From assembly GCA_025201375.1 (NCBI GenBank), contig JAIWZP010000014.1:186001-250000 (forward strand): DNA of 64,000 nt, written 5' to 3'. Made by a program: the position numbers and the translations under genes. The notes below the pieces were generated by a model. The model was not told the DNA's origin and searched no databases. It saw nothing but the letters and a program-made list of their open reading frames with translations. This document shows positions 21,615 through 33,935 of this stretch, piece by piece. Origin of the DNA: Gongronella butleri. Its lineage: Eukaryota > Mucoromycota > Mucoromycetes > Mucorales > Cunninghamellaceae. The stretch's first letter is position 1, and each line of letters starts with the position of its first letter.

Positions 21615-22620
21615 GAAAACGAAGAGCAAAACTCATCATGGCGCTTTTAACGCGTCGTGAGCACTTGTTGCGTCTCTATTGAGTAAAATTAGTTTCATCA
21701 ATGGATGTCGAAAACTCGCAGGGAAAATTCACTTTTTCATCAAAATCTTTGATCGCAACTTTCTCGACAACGGTCTAGTCAATTTTCGATTTTTATTGAA
21801 GATTTAATAACGAACAAGGATGCAAAGCATCTAATGAGATGACTTGCGACGCGCTACCGGTAGCTTGGGTTTTGACTTTCCGCATCGGTCATTTCGCAAG
21901 CCTGCAGTCCACTCAGCGCATAAATAAAAATGTGAAAAATAAAAAAGTAAAAAAAATTAATAAATATAAAAATTCCATGCAATCCAAGATTGCAAATTTG
22001 GAAGGTGTCAAACATGAATTGCGAAAAAATGATTCGCACCAGAGTAAGTAATTTTTTCAGTCGATCGGCGTTCATGCGTCACTCTTCGGTTAATTTTCTT
22101 AATTTAGGGAGTCCTACATTTTTGTGTACTAATTACGACTTCGTTGGAATTACCTGTTTAGGGCGCTTTGAGCACGCGGAGATTAAAAATTACCTACTTT
22201 GGTGCAAATCATTTTTTCGCCAATTCATGTTTGACACCTTGCAAATTTGCAATCTTGGATTGCATGGAATTTTTATATTTATTAATTTTTTTTACTTTTT
22301 TATTTTTCACATTTTTATGCGCTGAGTGGACTGCAGGCTTGCGAAATGACCGATGCGGAAAGTCAAAACTCAAGCTAGCGCGCCGCAAGTCATCCCATTA
22401 GATGCTTTGCACCCCTGTTTGTTAGTAAAACTGCACTAAAAATTGGGGGTCAAGTAGACCGTTGTCGAGCAAATTGCGATCAAAGATTTTGATGGAAAAA
22501 TGAATTTTCTCTGCGAGTTTTGGCCATTCATCTGTGAAACTGGTCTTATTTGATAAAGACATAACATGTGCTTTCGACACGTTAAAAGCACCGTGGGTTG
22601 TTGTTCCAGTCGTAGAGAAA
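21615..22620. repeat. Large inverted duplication
   Basis: Arms at about 21615-22045 and 22190-22620 are reverse complements with moderate divergence, separated by about 145 bp. Landmarks include CCATGCAATCCAAGATTG against CAATCTTGGATTGCATGG and CTGCAGTCCACTCAGCGC against GCGCTGAGTGGACTGCAG. A single related arm occurs at about 47225-47780. No ORF with a recognisable domain lies inside. Confidence 0.8.
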
Positions 22621-22846
22621 AGTGATGTTGAAAATTATAAATCCAAAGTTTGATCGACTTTTGCAAGGGGGAAAGTTCTTCGCCCTGGGGCGTACAAAGT
22701 TACAAACAAATATTATATACTGTAGAAATGACACCCGCCGGGTGGTGTTTCTCTTTCAATCAATGCTAATGTATTTTCACCGCGACGCGATCCACAGGAT
22801 ACAGTACAGTACAGTATTTCGAGATACTGTACCCTTTTTTCTTATT

Positions 22847-23160
22847 CTTACCTTTCCTGCCTCGCCTGTTTCCTTTTTTCTATTCTTCTTCACCGTTCTC
22901 AACACCAGCAAGCATCGCTCGCGCGCTTTTCTCTCTCTCTGTGTTGTTGTGATGAACCAATACTCTAAAAGAGGCCTCTTCCCCTCATTGCCATGACCGA
23001 CCCGTCTTCAGCGCCTTCAAGCTCACTGCTGCCGCCCGCGCCCCGCCGCATACGAGGCTATGCAGCCCTCAAGAGCGCCGTGCAGCCCGCCACGCACGCC
23101 GAGCCTCCTAACCCTGTTGACGTGCCTCGACCGGGCCGAACGCGTCGATGACGACGACGC
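22847..23160 (+). pseudogene. Duplicated 5' gene fragment (copy 2)
   Basis: This copy of the CT-rich leader and first codons seen at 15539-15826 starts at ATG 22994 (MTDPSSAPSSSLLPPAPRRI). It diverges after about 50 codons and reaches a stop near 23150, so it is a broken gene start. It points towards the hAT relic on the other strand. Confidence 0.5.
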
Positions 23161-23296
23161 CCAGGCCCACGTCATGACCAGCATACTGTAGTGACGAGAA
23201 GAGGGAGCTAGGTCATCATAACAAAAATTACCTGTTGTGGGCCAATTTTGGAGCCGATCCAATTACAGTTTTTTGTGGCGATTATTTACAGTAGCA

Positions 23297-23870
23297 TTAT
23301 TGCATGTACTGTATGAAAATTCGTGGAATCAGCCCAGTGCATGTTTCGAGCACGACATTCAACAGATGTTGGAGCGCAGGAGAAGAAACGACTGAAAAGG
23401 GCAATCGCAGCTGGACAATAATAACGTCGTCGTCAACGAGTGCGGCGTTGAATTGGCCGCCCATCGTAAATTCAGGCGACGCCTCTGCATTGCTTGGCTA
23501 TTTGTCGCGCCCATGCAGCTTGTTGAATGGAGCCATTTGCTTGGCGGCGGGCGGCGGGAGAGGTTCTCCATTGTTGACGTTGTTGGAGCTTGCTTGCTTG
23601 TCAGCTTACTGTATTTATGGAAACCTTTTATATGCGACATGAAGGCGCTTGTGCTCGTACCCGTCGATGCAAAGGGTTCGTTGCATTCGGGGACCTGGCA
23701 AACGATTCGCTCAGGACTATCTGGCCCATTGAGGCGAACACGCTTGCCCCATCCATTGACAATGCCCCAACTACAGTATGGGGTCGACGGCGCGGGCGCA
23801 CCGTGGTCGAACTGGCCATTGTCACAAAAACTTACGATGTCGTCGATGCGGACACCACGAAAAAATAGAA
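23297..23870 (-). pseudogene. hAT-family transposase relic with BED-type zinc finger
   Basis: Translating the minus strand in two successive frames gives pieces of a hAT transposase. The first has a BED-like finger: CQVPEC, a TSTSAF stretch, then SHIKGFHKY. After a frame change near 23.57 kb come APFNKLHGRDK, an in-frame stop, then FNAALVDDDVIIVQLRLPFS and VVSSPALQHLLN, matching the conserved hAT segment just after the BED finger. The frame ends at a TAA at 23297-23299. At least one frameshift and one stop make it non-functional, and the catalytic and dimerisation regions are missing. TACTGTA words interrupt it. Confidence 0.6.
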
Positions 23871-23994
23871 TTTACCGTATCATACAACATCTACTTTCAT
23901 CTACTGTATGTACTGTATTATTCTGATAGATGAAAGTTGATGATGTACAGTAGGTACTGTACAGTACGGTAAATTCTACAGTATTTCTCCAACG

Positions 23995-24325
23995 TTCCTA
24001 GTAAAAATCGAACGAACATTTTTGAAGAATTCGCGAACACCGTTCGTAAAAAATTGATTGAACATTGCTTGTAATAAACAGCTGAAGACTTCGCGAGCAG
24101 CAACGTTACAGTAGTACCGGTAGTTCGTAAAAAATTGAACGAACATTATTGTGAAGACTTACTGTATTAGCGAAGAACTTTATTCGTAAAAATCGAACAA
24201 ACGAACGCTGCTGCTGTGAAGAATTTGCGAAGAAGAAAGTTCTTGAAAAAAACGAACAAACAACGTTGTGAAGAACTCATTCGCGAACGTTCGCAAACGT
24301 GCGTTCGAGCCGAATTTCTAGTTCC
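23995..24325. repeat. Minisatellite-like array of about 50-80 bp units
   Basis: About five degenerate units, each starting near TTCGTAAAAAATTGAACGAA and ending near GAAGANTTCGCGAA, with starts at about 23998, 24045, 24124, 24183 and 24239. Unit length and sequence vary, so the array is old. Confidence 0.6.
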
Positions 24326-24429
24326 AAAAAGATGACCAATTTCTATAAAAAAAGTCTTACTGTATACTGTACAGTACCTACTGTACCGTACTGTATGATA
24401 CAGTAAATGATGGTTTTTTGGAGACATTA

Positions 24430-25700
24430 TACGTAATTATTGCGTCGAGTTTTCGACGAGTTTGCCCTCAGGGGTCGTTTTACAGTATGATGTCCTGATT
24501 TTTTGGGCCTACGGTACGTACTGTAAATTTGTGAAATATGTATTTTCTCAATCAGGAATGAAGGATCCGATTTCTAAAAACTTGTAGTCATTGATGAAGG
24601 TTTGATGAGTTCAGTATCCAGTGGTCTAAATTTGCTTGGCGCCATACCAGTATCATATCATACGGTCAGGCTTACAGTATCGGGAGAAACGCGTAAAATA
24701 CTGTATTGTTGGACACTGCTGGGTTTTCATCATCACCACCAGCAAACACGAATCTCGAGATTTCTCGGGACTGCGTTATCCGATTCGCGAACAAAATTAA
24801 CACAGCTGGAGAAATGGACCTACTCTCAACTGGTCCAAATTTGGGATCAGATGAGCAGGTTTTTGATGAAGCGCCAGACATAGGCGTAAAGGGGGTACAG
24901 TAAGATCAGCAGCATTTGGTCTCGTACAGCGGCAACGGCTGAGCGCCCCGACACGTGAGTCGCCTCAAATGAATCAGCGGACAAACGCGGTAAAAGCGCT
25001 TGTGATTTGGGGACCTCGCGTCGAGTTCTCGGGGAGTTAGCCTTTGGGGATCGTATTGACCCTGAATTGGCCCTGAATTTATGCAAAATGCATTTTCTCA
25101 GGACTGACGACTGAGTGATCTGATTTGCGCAAAAGCTTGGAATCATGGAAGCTTTGGGTCGAGTATCTATTGGTCTAAATTTGGAGCCAGATGGTCAGGC
25201 TCATCGGGAGAAACGCGTAAAATATTGTTTGGCGCTGTGTTTTCACCAGCAAACACGAATCTCGAGATTTCTCGGGACTGAGTAATCCGATTCGCGAGAA
25301 AAATTAACAAAACTGAAGAGTTGGGACTACCATCAACTGGGGCCAAATGAGCAAGTTTCTGATGAAACACCAGTTTCATAGGCGTAATGGTGGTAAAATC
25401 ATCACCATTTGGTCTCGTACCGCGGCGACGGCTAAGCGCCCCGACACGTGAGTCACCTCAAATTAATCAGTAAACAAACGCGGTAAAAGCGCTTGCGGTT
25501 TTGGGACATCGTCGCATCGAGCTCTCGGGGTGTTAGCCATCACAGAGTTGATTTGACCCTAATTCATGCAAGATGCGTTTTCTCAGGACTGAGTGATCCG
25601 ATTTCTAAAAAAAATTGACAGCATTGGAGTTTTGCGTTCAGCATTCTCTAGCTTAAATTAGGACTCGATGAACAAGATCTAGAGGACGTGCCCAGCCAAA
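24430..25700. repeat. Degenerate higher-order tandem repeat, about 500-580 bp period
   Basis: Landmarks recur in order: TCGGGAGAAACGCGTAAAAT at about 24680 and 25205, GCGCCCCGACACGTGAGTC at about 24943 and 25438, and the CGTCGAGTT.TCG type at about 24440, 25020 and 25510. Each unit contains two related half-units marked by TCTCGGGACTG or TCTCAGGACTG followed by a GATCCGATT-like word, so it is a dimeric higher-order repeat with about 2.3 copies. It does not look coding. Confidence 0.65.
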
Positions 25701-26132
25701 GGGGGCATCATACAATATGGCATATTACAGTAGCATTATAGTATTCGCTTTCGTTGCAACTTTTCTTGGATATTGCCTGATCATGACCCACTGGCCACAA
25801 TTTGTTTATGGTCTCTGAAATGGCCAAACCTCAATTACTGTAATTCAAGCTCTTTTTTTTTTTGCGCCACGGATGATATATGTACTGTAAAATGCGACCC
25901 AAAGGTGCTGCCTGGAGTAACAAGTGGGTGTAAAAGAGCGATCACTCACATGTGCACCCGGGAAAAGACTGTAAAGATGTTGAGGAACACGTTTTATTGC
26001 GCGATATGCTGAAATCAAGAAGAAAATGAAAAAAAAAGATTCAAAGAGATAAAAACAAAAAAAAGGTCAAGATGGGTGATGGCCGACGTGACATGCCCAG
26101 AGGCAAGACACGTTGTCATCAACGTAGGGGGA

Positions 26133-27821
<1,689 letters not shown>

Positions 27822-28469
27822 GGAAACCAAGATAGATAGGAAAGGGAAGCCTTGCACAAGAAAAACAAAAGAAAGAAAACAAAAGTGACGAGAACAAAGA
27901 GAAATAGAGCGAGAACCAGAAAAAAGGGACAAGGCAATCCGTTTTTTCTCGTTCAATTGAATCCATTTGACCCACCGCTCGCAATGTATTTTCCCACTCG
28001 ACAATTGGCCAATGGGCACCCCCTGTTTTTGTCGCCATGACCTGCACACTAATGACTTTTTGCCTAGCCATCCTCCCTTTTTTATTTGCCTCGCTCAAGC
28101 CGTGCGCGGTCAGCCTCCTATTATTATTATTTTTTTTGCCATTGCTTCTCCTGTCCAATGGCCATCCACAGATCGCCGTGCATTGCTGACCATCTGACGT
28201 TCGTTCTCCCCCAACACGCGCAGCCAAAAAAAAAAAAAAAGGGCAGGTACAGCTTGACCATTGCCTCGTCAAATTCAGGTCCAGCGGGCCGCCAGGCGAC
28301 TCTGCCTGTTGCCAAAAGTGAAGTTTTGCAGCAGGTGCCTAAAATTATCCTCAATTTGATGGAAAAAAAAAAGTCGCTTTTCATGTTGTGGCACCAAGCT
28401 TTATTTTGGTAGCACGGTGGATTGTCTGTCCCCAAAACACGTCATCCAGAATCCGTTCGACTCTCCTTT
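27822..28469. other. Intergenic region upstream of the MAPK gene
   Basis: This lies between the MAPK start and the zinc-ribbon gene's stop, both minus strand. It has purine/pyrimidine tracts and homopolymers but no supported gene. It should contain the MAPK promoter and the zinc-ribbon 3' end. Confidence 0.5.
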
Positions 28470-28937
28470 TCATCGCTTGGGAGGGGGTGCGTGATTTGCG
28501 GGGGCGTAGGGCATGGGCGCGTACACGTTGACGCGGCCGCAGGTAAAACATTCGTAATATTCCTTGGTGCCGCCGCAAGGGATCAGTGGAATGAAGCAAA
28601 AAGTGAAGCAATCGTTTGTCTTGACATGGTACACGTCCGCCGCGGAGCAATTGGGGCACACGTAGACTTGTTTGCCCGATTTTCGTCGTAGCTTATCGAA
28701 TCCGACTAGAAATGCATGATGAGATATGAGTAAAAATTGGAGTATGTGGGTGGAGAGGGGACAGTGTGAGCAAGTGCGGGCGCACCAAAGGGGAGGATGG
28801 AAGGTCTGTCAAGGCCTGGCCACGGCCCCCAGCGTCACTACTCCTTCATTTTTGGTCCTCCGTTCATCCGCGCGGCAAACGTTGATTGTCTGCGGCTCTT
28901 CTTCTTTATTCAACTTACATATTAAGCAGAAAAACAT
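28470..28937 (-). CDS. Small zinc-ribbon protein
   Basis: Two exons: complement(join(28470..28705, 28919..28937)), 84 aa. The first exon is 19 nt, encoding MFFCLI and one base; splicing gives MFFCLIFGFDKLRRKSGKQV, the hydrophobic start typical of the small fungal zinc_ribbon_15 proteins. A CPNC pair follows, then the hydrophobic stretch FTFCFIPLIPCG, then CFTCG, and a Pro/Ala/Tyr-rich tail. The paired CxxC motifs with an aromatic insert suggest a zinc-binding, membrane-associated protein. Function is not known. Confidence 0.8.
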
Positions 28938-29593
28938 GATTAAAGCGTCAAAGGCTCAAAAAAAAAAAAAAAAAAAGTCAGGAAAGAAAAGCGCATCAAA
29001 AAAAGAATCGAAGGAAAGCAAAGAAATAAAGACGCACGAGACCAGCAGGTGCGGGCCGAAAAAGCAAACTAGTTTCTTGTGCGCCAAGAACGTCACGTGC
29101 ACTATCTGAGAAACACAGCAGGCATGAAATTGCGCAGGCCGCAGCATCGCACGTCTCCTTTTTCCATCGTTTCCTGCATGAGCATCCTTTTCATCACTCC
29201 CTCAAGACTGCATAAGACCCTGAGTGCTTCTATGGCCTCTCTTCTTTCTTTGTCTCTATTCCGTTTTCATCTTTTATTATTTGGATACACTTGGCAATCG
29301 TGCATTTGCTTCATTTTTCTCGCATTTTGCCTGGCAGAATTGCCGCACTGGTCCTGATTCAAGACAAGTTGCCTTATTTGAGATACCGGTATTGTTTATG
29401 TTTTCATGTGCCAAGATGAAAGTGCGCGTGTGTCGCGCTACAAGGCAAAAGTGGCAAAAAGCTGGATTTATTGCTTTTTATTTTCATCTATGGCGATCTA
29501 TCGGTATTTACATGCAACAAAAAGGTAAAAGAGGCGGTGTGAGAGAGAAGGGTGGTAATTGAGGGGGATGTACGTGATGGATGTGGGCAATTT
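28938..29593. other. Intergenic region between zinc-ribbon gene and ATP10
   Basis: AT-rich, with an A run near 28960. No gene with recognisable motifs. It should hold the zinc-ribbon promoter and the ATP10 3' end. Confidence 0.5.
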
Positions 29594-30686
29594 TTAGGAC
29601 CGTTTGTCGCTCAGGTACTTTGTCATTGCCAACATGTTGGCAATCTCCTCGGGGGTGGCATCACCGTGTGCCATCCATCGAATCTTGCAGTCCTGGTCGA
29701 TCAGGAACACGTATCCAATATACTCGTTGGTCATGTCCAGCATCTTTCGCGTCTTTTTGATATCCTTGTACAGCAAAACGTAATTGTCCTATGCATGATG
29801 AAATAAAAAAAAAGCGTCAGTCGTCGTAAAACTAAGAAAAAAATTGACATACGGCGCGCTCGGCAGGTAAACTTTTGCGAATACTGGGGACAAAAGCCTT
29901 TAGAATGTATTGCTTGAGGTAATTTTCTTGCACATTGACCTGTAAAATGAACAAAAATAATCGTTGAGATGAATGTTTGTTGCGATTTCGCGTTTTTTTT
30001 TTAGCGCTTGCCTCCAATGTCTGCACGCCAGGAACGTCCTTGAATTTTGCCAAAAAGGGATTGATGAAGGAATTGACATGGTCCTCACCGAATTTGGCGT
30101 AAACAAAGGACATGAGGGTGATGTTGCCGAGCAGCTTGTCGGTGGTGTGTGTGGTTTGGCGCTGGAGATCCGAGCCTTCGAAATCAGGCATGTAGCCAGA
30201 CTTTTCAGGCTTTGTCAACTGTGTCGGTGCAAAATACATCTTGCCGCCGTGTTTGCGCATTTCTAAAACGGCGCATGAGCCCAGTTGATGCCTCTTTGAT
30301 GCGTGCTTTTTTTTTTTTTTTTCCTTGCTTACCATGTGCGTCTGCGAAGTACGACTTTGTCGCTTCTTCCACCCTAAAAAAAAAAAAAGTGAGCAGCGTA
30401 AAATGGACGCGATATTAGCTTACAAATGGCGTCTTTCAGCGGCGTGAGCGGCAAAAGCCTTTTCATAGTCGGTAAAGTCCTTGATCTTCTGCTTTTTGCG
30501 CTGCAGCCACGATTGTTTGTCGACGACGGGCGGCTCTCGTAGACCGAGGATGCTTGGTGTGGGACGGAAAGTACCGCGTTGAGGCGCCTGAGGTGCTACA
30601 GGCGCTTCGGGCTTGGTGGAAAATGGACGCACGAGAATGGGCCTCGTTGGACGCGCACGGGCAGCAAGACGGGCAGCAGGCAGCAT
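29594..30686 (-). CDS. ATP10: Atp10, mitochondrial F1Fo ATP synthase assembly factor
   Basis: Five exons: complement(join(29594..29788, 29853..29939, 30012..30262, 30333..30373, 30424..30686)), 278 aa, against 279 in yeast. The N-terminus is Arg/Ala-rich (MLPAARLAARARPTRP) with the character of a mitochondrial presequence. The core includes GSDLQRQTTHTTDKLLGNIT and VNVQENYLKQYIL, and the C-terminus GYVFLIDQDCKIRWMAHGDA is a thioredoxin-like segment seen across Atp10 proteins. The factor helps subunit 6 join the Atp9 ring in the inner membrane. The intron after LQTLE-type sequence (VQTLE) uses a GC donor (GAG|GCAAGC); all others are GT-AG. Confidence 0.95.
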
Positions 30687-31007
30687 AGAGAGAGAGCAAA
30701 AGGCAACAAAAGAAAAAAAAACGACAAATGGGCCAGCCCCAAGGTTGCCATGGTCTGAGAAGTCAAACCCCGACTCCGGCGCGCCCTGGCTTCAAAATGG
30801 GCCTGAGCCCTACTGCGTTCCTTTTTTTTTTTTTTTTTTTTTTTTCCCTTCTTTCTTCTTTCTTCTTTCTTTTGCCCCCTGAGACCCCCCTTTTTTCACT
30901 TGTTCAATATCTAGTCGACTGGTCGCCTTCCCTTCTTTTCTTTCTTAATCTCTTACCGGCACGCTCGCTTGTCTTTTTTTTCTTTTTTTTCCTTTCGTTT
31001 CCTCAAG
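30687..31007. other. Intergenic region between divergent ATP10 and the AGC kinase
   Basis: Pyrimidine-rich, with a T run near 30823-30845 and TTCTTTC repeats. No gene seen, though an unresolved first exon of the kinase could lie here. Confidence 0.4.
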
Positions 31008-33259
31008 ATTCGGTTTCTTTCTGGTCTGTTCTCTTCGGCGTTTGCCAACCCAAAGGCAGATGACAGCGAAGGTAGTGCACCTCTTGTTTTCTCGGTTTCT
31101 CTTGCTCAATTACTTTTATTTTTTATAGTGTCCGTTCGTCTTGCGCAATTCAAGCTGCTACGCGTCATTGGACGCGGCGCGTTTGGCAAGGTAAATGATA
31201 GAAATTTGCAAAAAAATCTCAAAAAAAAGGGGCAAGGCAAACTCACACTTTTTTGATCTGATGATGGTTCTGTAGGTGCGCATGGTGGAGCATCGTGAAT
31301 CACGCCAATTGTACGCGATGAAATATATTGACAAGGACGAGTGCATCAAAATGGACGCTGTGCGCAACGTGATTCGCGAACGCAATATTCTTGAGCAGCT
31401 GGACCATCCATTTTTGTGTCGCTTGCGCTTTGCTTTCCAGGACGACAAGTCCATGTACATGATTTCGGATCTGATGTAATTTTTTTAAAAAAAAATGCAA
31501 TGGCACGCGTTTTTTTTTTAACCTCGCGCTTATCCTCGATTTTTTATTTTTATCACTGCTCACAGGCTCGGTGGTGATCTATTTTATCATCTTAATCCCA
31601 AGCACTCTTTCTCAGAGGATGTGCTGCGCTTCTGGTTTGCGGAATTGTCGTCTGCAGTCAAGTATTTGCACGCAAAACACGTTGTTCATCGGTAAACACT
31701 GGAACACGGGGTGTAATGCCGCTTACTCAAGCATCAATACCTTCTTTGTAGTGATATCAAGCCGCCCAATATTTTACTTGACGAGCGCGGCCACGTGCAT
31801 CTCACGGATTTCAATGTAGCCACCATTTTGCATCGAAATCGCCCATTGACCTCCAGCTCAGGCACCAGCTTTTACATGGGTAAGAGCGACAAGGAAAAAA
31901 CGACGAAAGACAAGCGAATCGGAGCGAGAAACATTGCGAAAAAAAAAAGATGCAAGATTGCTTTTTCTCATTTTTTTTTTGTTTTCTCGCGCAGCTCCCG
32001 AGGTGTTTCGCGGCGGCGGCTACAATGAAGCGGTCGATTGGTGGGGTCTTGGTGTAACGCTCTACGAATGTGTTTACAACAAGGTATTTTGTATAAAAAC
32101 GACAAGTGAAAAAAGACGACGCGTCTGACACGACGCGTTTTTTTCTTTTTTTGATAGAAACCGTTCGCCCAAGACTCTTATGACGAGCTTTCCGCCGCGG
32201 TGCGGCGTGGCCATGTGCCATACTCCAATAGCAAGCGTTCAGTGTCAGGTGAATTATTGTCGGTCATGCAAGGGGTAAGCAAAAACCTATTTTTTTTTAA
32301 AAAAAAAATATGTCAAGCGTGTCGCGCCTCACGCGACTGACGCGACATTTTTTTTCTTTTTCTAGTTCCTTGAGCTGTCGCCGTCCAAACGGCTCGGTCA
32401 GGGTGAGCAGGGCTGGCTCCAATTGCTGCAACACCCATTTTTCCGGTCGATTGACTGGTACCAGCTGGAATGCAAGCAGCTGCCGCCACCATTCACGCCA
32501 CCGGCGGATCAAAACAATTTTGATCCGACGTTTGATCTGGAGCAGATGGTCCTGGACGACTTTTCTGTGCCGCGACGGGGACATCAGCATCATCAGCAGC
32601 ATAAAAATAGCAAATCAGGTGCGGCATCGTCGTCTTCAGCGCCCGTGTCGAAATTTGACCGCGACATGCAATTAATTGCGACGAAATTCAAGCCATTTGA
32701 TTTTACGATTTTTGAAAAGTACGAAGGGTTCAAGGATCCTGTGAAAATGACGGTGGGCGACCCACCCGACTGGGTCAAGCCAGCGTTTGACGGCGCCGAT
32801 CGTGATCATCTGCCCATCAAGCGTATCAGCACCGGCCATCCGGACCCGACCGGCTCTGGCGCCAATGCCGCCATTCCTCCGCCACCGGCGGTGCCATCCT
32901 CCTCCTCATTTGCATCTTCTTCTTCACCTGCAGCTTCCATGTCCACAGCCGCTATGGCCGCCGCCACAAGGCATCCTGCGCTCTGGCGGTCGTCGTCTGT
33001 CCAGAATATAGCCGCCGCCGCACGTGCAGGCGCGTCGCCGTCACCGTCGCCCATGCCCGTCCAGGACCAAATGCGCAAAAGACGCAGTCTCGGCTACCAC
33101 CAAGAAGCTGCGTCGCATTCGGCATCCAGCGTGTCCTCGGCCGTCGCCATCTCCCTGAGCGAGGAATACGCACTGTCATTGCAAGGTCTGCGCAAAAAAC
33201 AGAGCACTCGTAGCTTCCGTGAACGCCGCGAGCGCGACCGAAAGACACTCGCTTCCTAA
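31008..33259 (+). CDS. YANK/STK32-like AGC protein kinase (5' end unresolved)
   Basis: Exons: join(<31008..31071, 31129..31190, 31276..31475, 31566..31691, 31752..31879, 31995..32083, 32158..32274, 32366..33259), at least 559 aa. The kinase domain is complete: GRGAFGKV, AMKYIDK, the catalytic loop HRDIKPPN, DFNVAT in place of DFG, then SGTSFYMAPEVF. The DFN motif and GTSFYMAPE fit the YANK (STK32) branch, as does LFYHLNPKHSF. A 200-residue C-terminal extension is rich in Ser, Ala and Pro and ends in a basic segment. No in-frame ATG is visible in exon 1, which follows a CAAG acceptor, so a short upstream exon probably exists. Introns 6 and 7 hold GACGCG inverted words. Confidence 0.85.
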
Positions 33260-33935
33260 CAACATCTCAAATTTGTAACAATAGAATCCCCCCTTTTTTT
33301 CTCACTTTTGCCATCTAATTGCCATGAAATTTGCCATTACTGTATACCACGTAAAAATAAAAAGTCTTTCATCTTTGCTCGCATCCTCTTTTTTTTTATA
33401 TGTGTGTGCGTGCGTGCCTTTTTGTGTGACGCTCTGTTCCGATCAGGGCTTCCCAAAAGATGGTCAACCTTGTTCAATTGACGGCTTTGTTGTCACACGT
33501 TTTGTTCGTTTTTTTTTTTTTTCTTATTTGACATTTTAGGTTGTGTCTCTATTTGTGTTTTCGCGTGTGCGCATTGCCGATGTCTAAAAGCGCCATTGTT
33601 ATGAAAAGTCATCTGAAACAGCAGGGTGGGCTGGAAAAGGGGAAAACAGTAAAGAGATGATCTCATGCACGACGCGGGTCACACAAAGGCCGCCCCTCAA
33701 AAATTTCTTTTATTTATTTTGGTCGCGACCAAAACGTGATGGACCAAGAAATCAGGAACACCAATGCCTTGCCCCTTTATATAATTCGCGTCTGAATCGC
33801 CATGACACACACTTTTTTTTTCTTTCTTTGCTTTTACATTTCTTTCATTCCATTTACACGTCGCTTTTGACGTGTCTGTCCTCTCTCCTCTCTCTCCCCT
33901 CCTCTTTTTATATTTTTTTTTATCTGATTTTGGCC
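33260..33935. other. Intergenic region upstream of the nicotianamine synthase gene
   Basis: AT-rich, then CT-rich from about 33805, with a TATA box at 33778. No gene seen. Confidence 0.5.
33778..33784 (+). promoter_or_regulatory. TATA box of the nicotianamine synthase gene
   Basis: TATATAA about 150 bp upstream of the ATG at 33936, followed by a pyrimidine-rich stretch that probably contains the transcription start. Confidence 0.45.

Larger units (their letters stand above)
20968..26132. other. Second part of repeat island 1
   Basis: No intact gene. Contents in order: unclassified AT-rich sequence (21.0-21.6 kb), a large inverted duplication (21.6-22.6 kb), the second copy of the duplicated gene fragment (22.85-23.16 kb), a hAT transposase relic (23.3-23.9 kb), a minisatellite-like array (24.0-24.3 kb), a degenerate higher-order tandem repeat (24.4-25.7 kb) and a short AT-rich spacer before the MAPK stop codon. 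TACTGTA/TACAGTA words are scattered through 22.7-25.9 kb. Confidence 0.6.
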
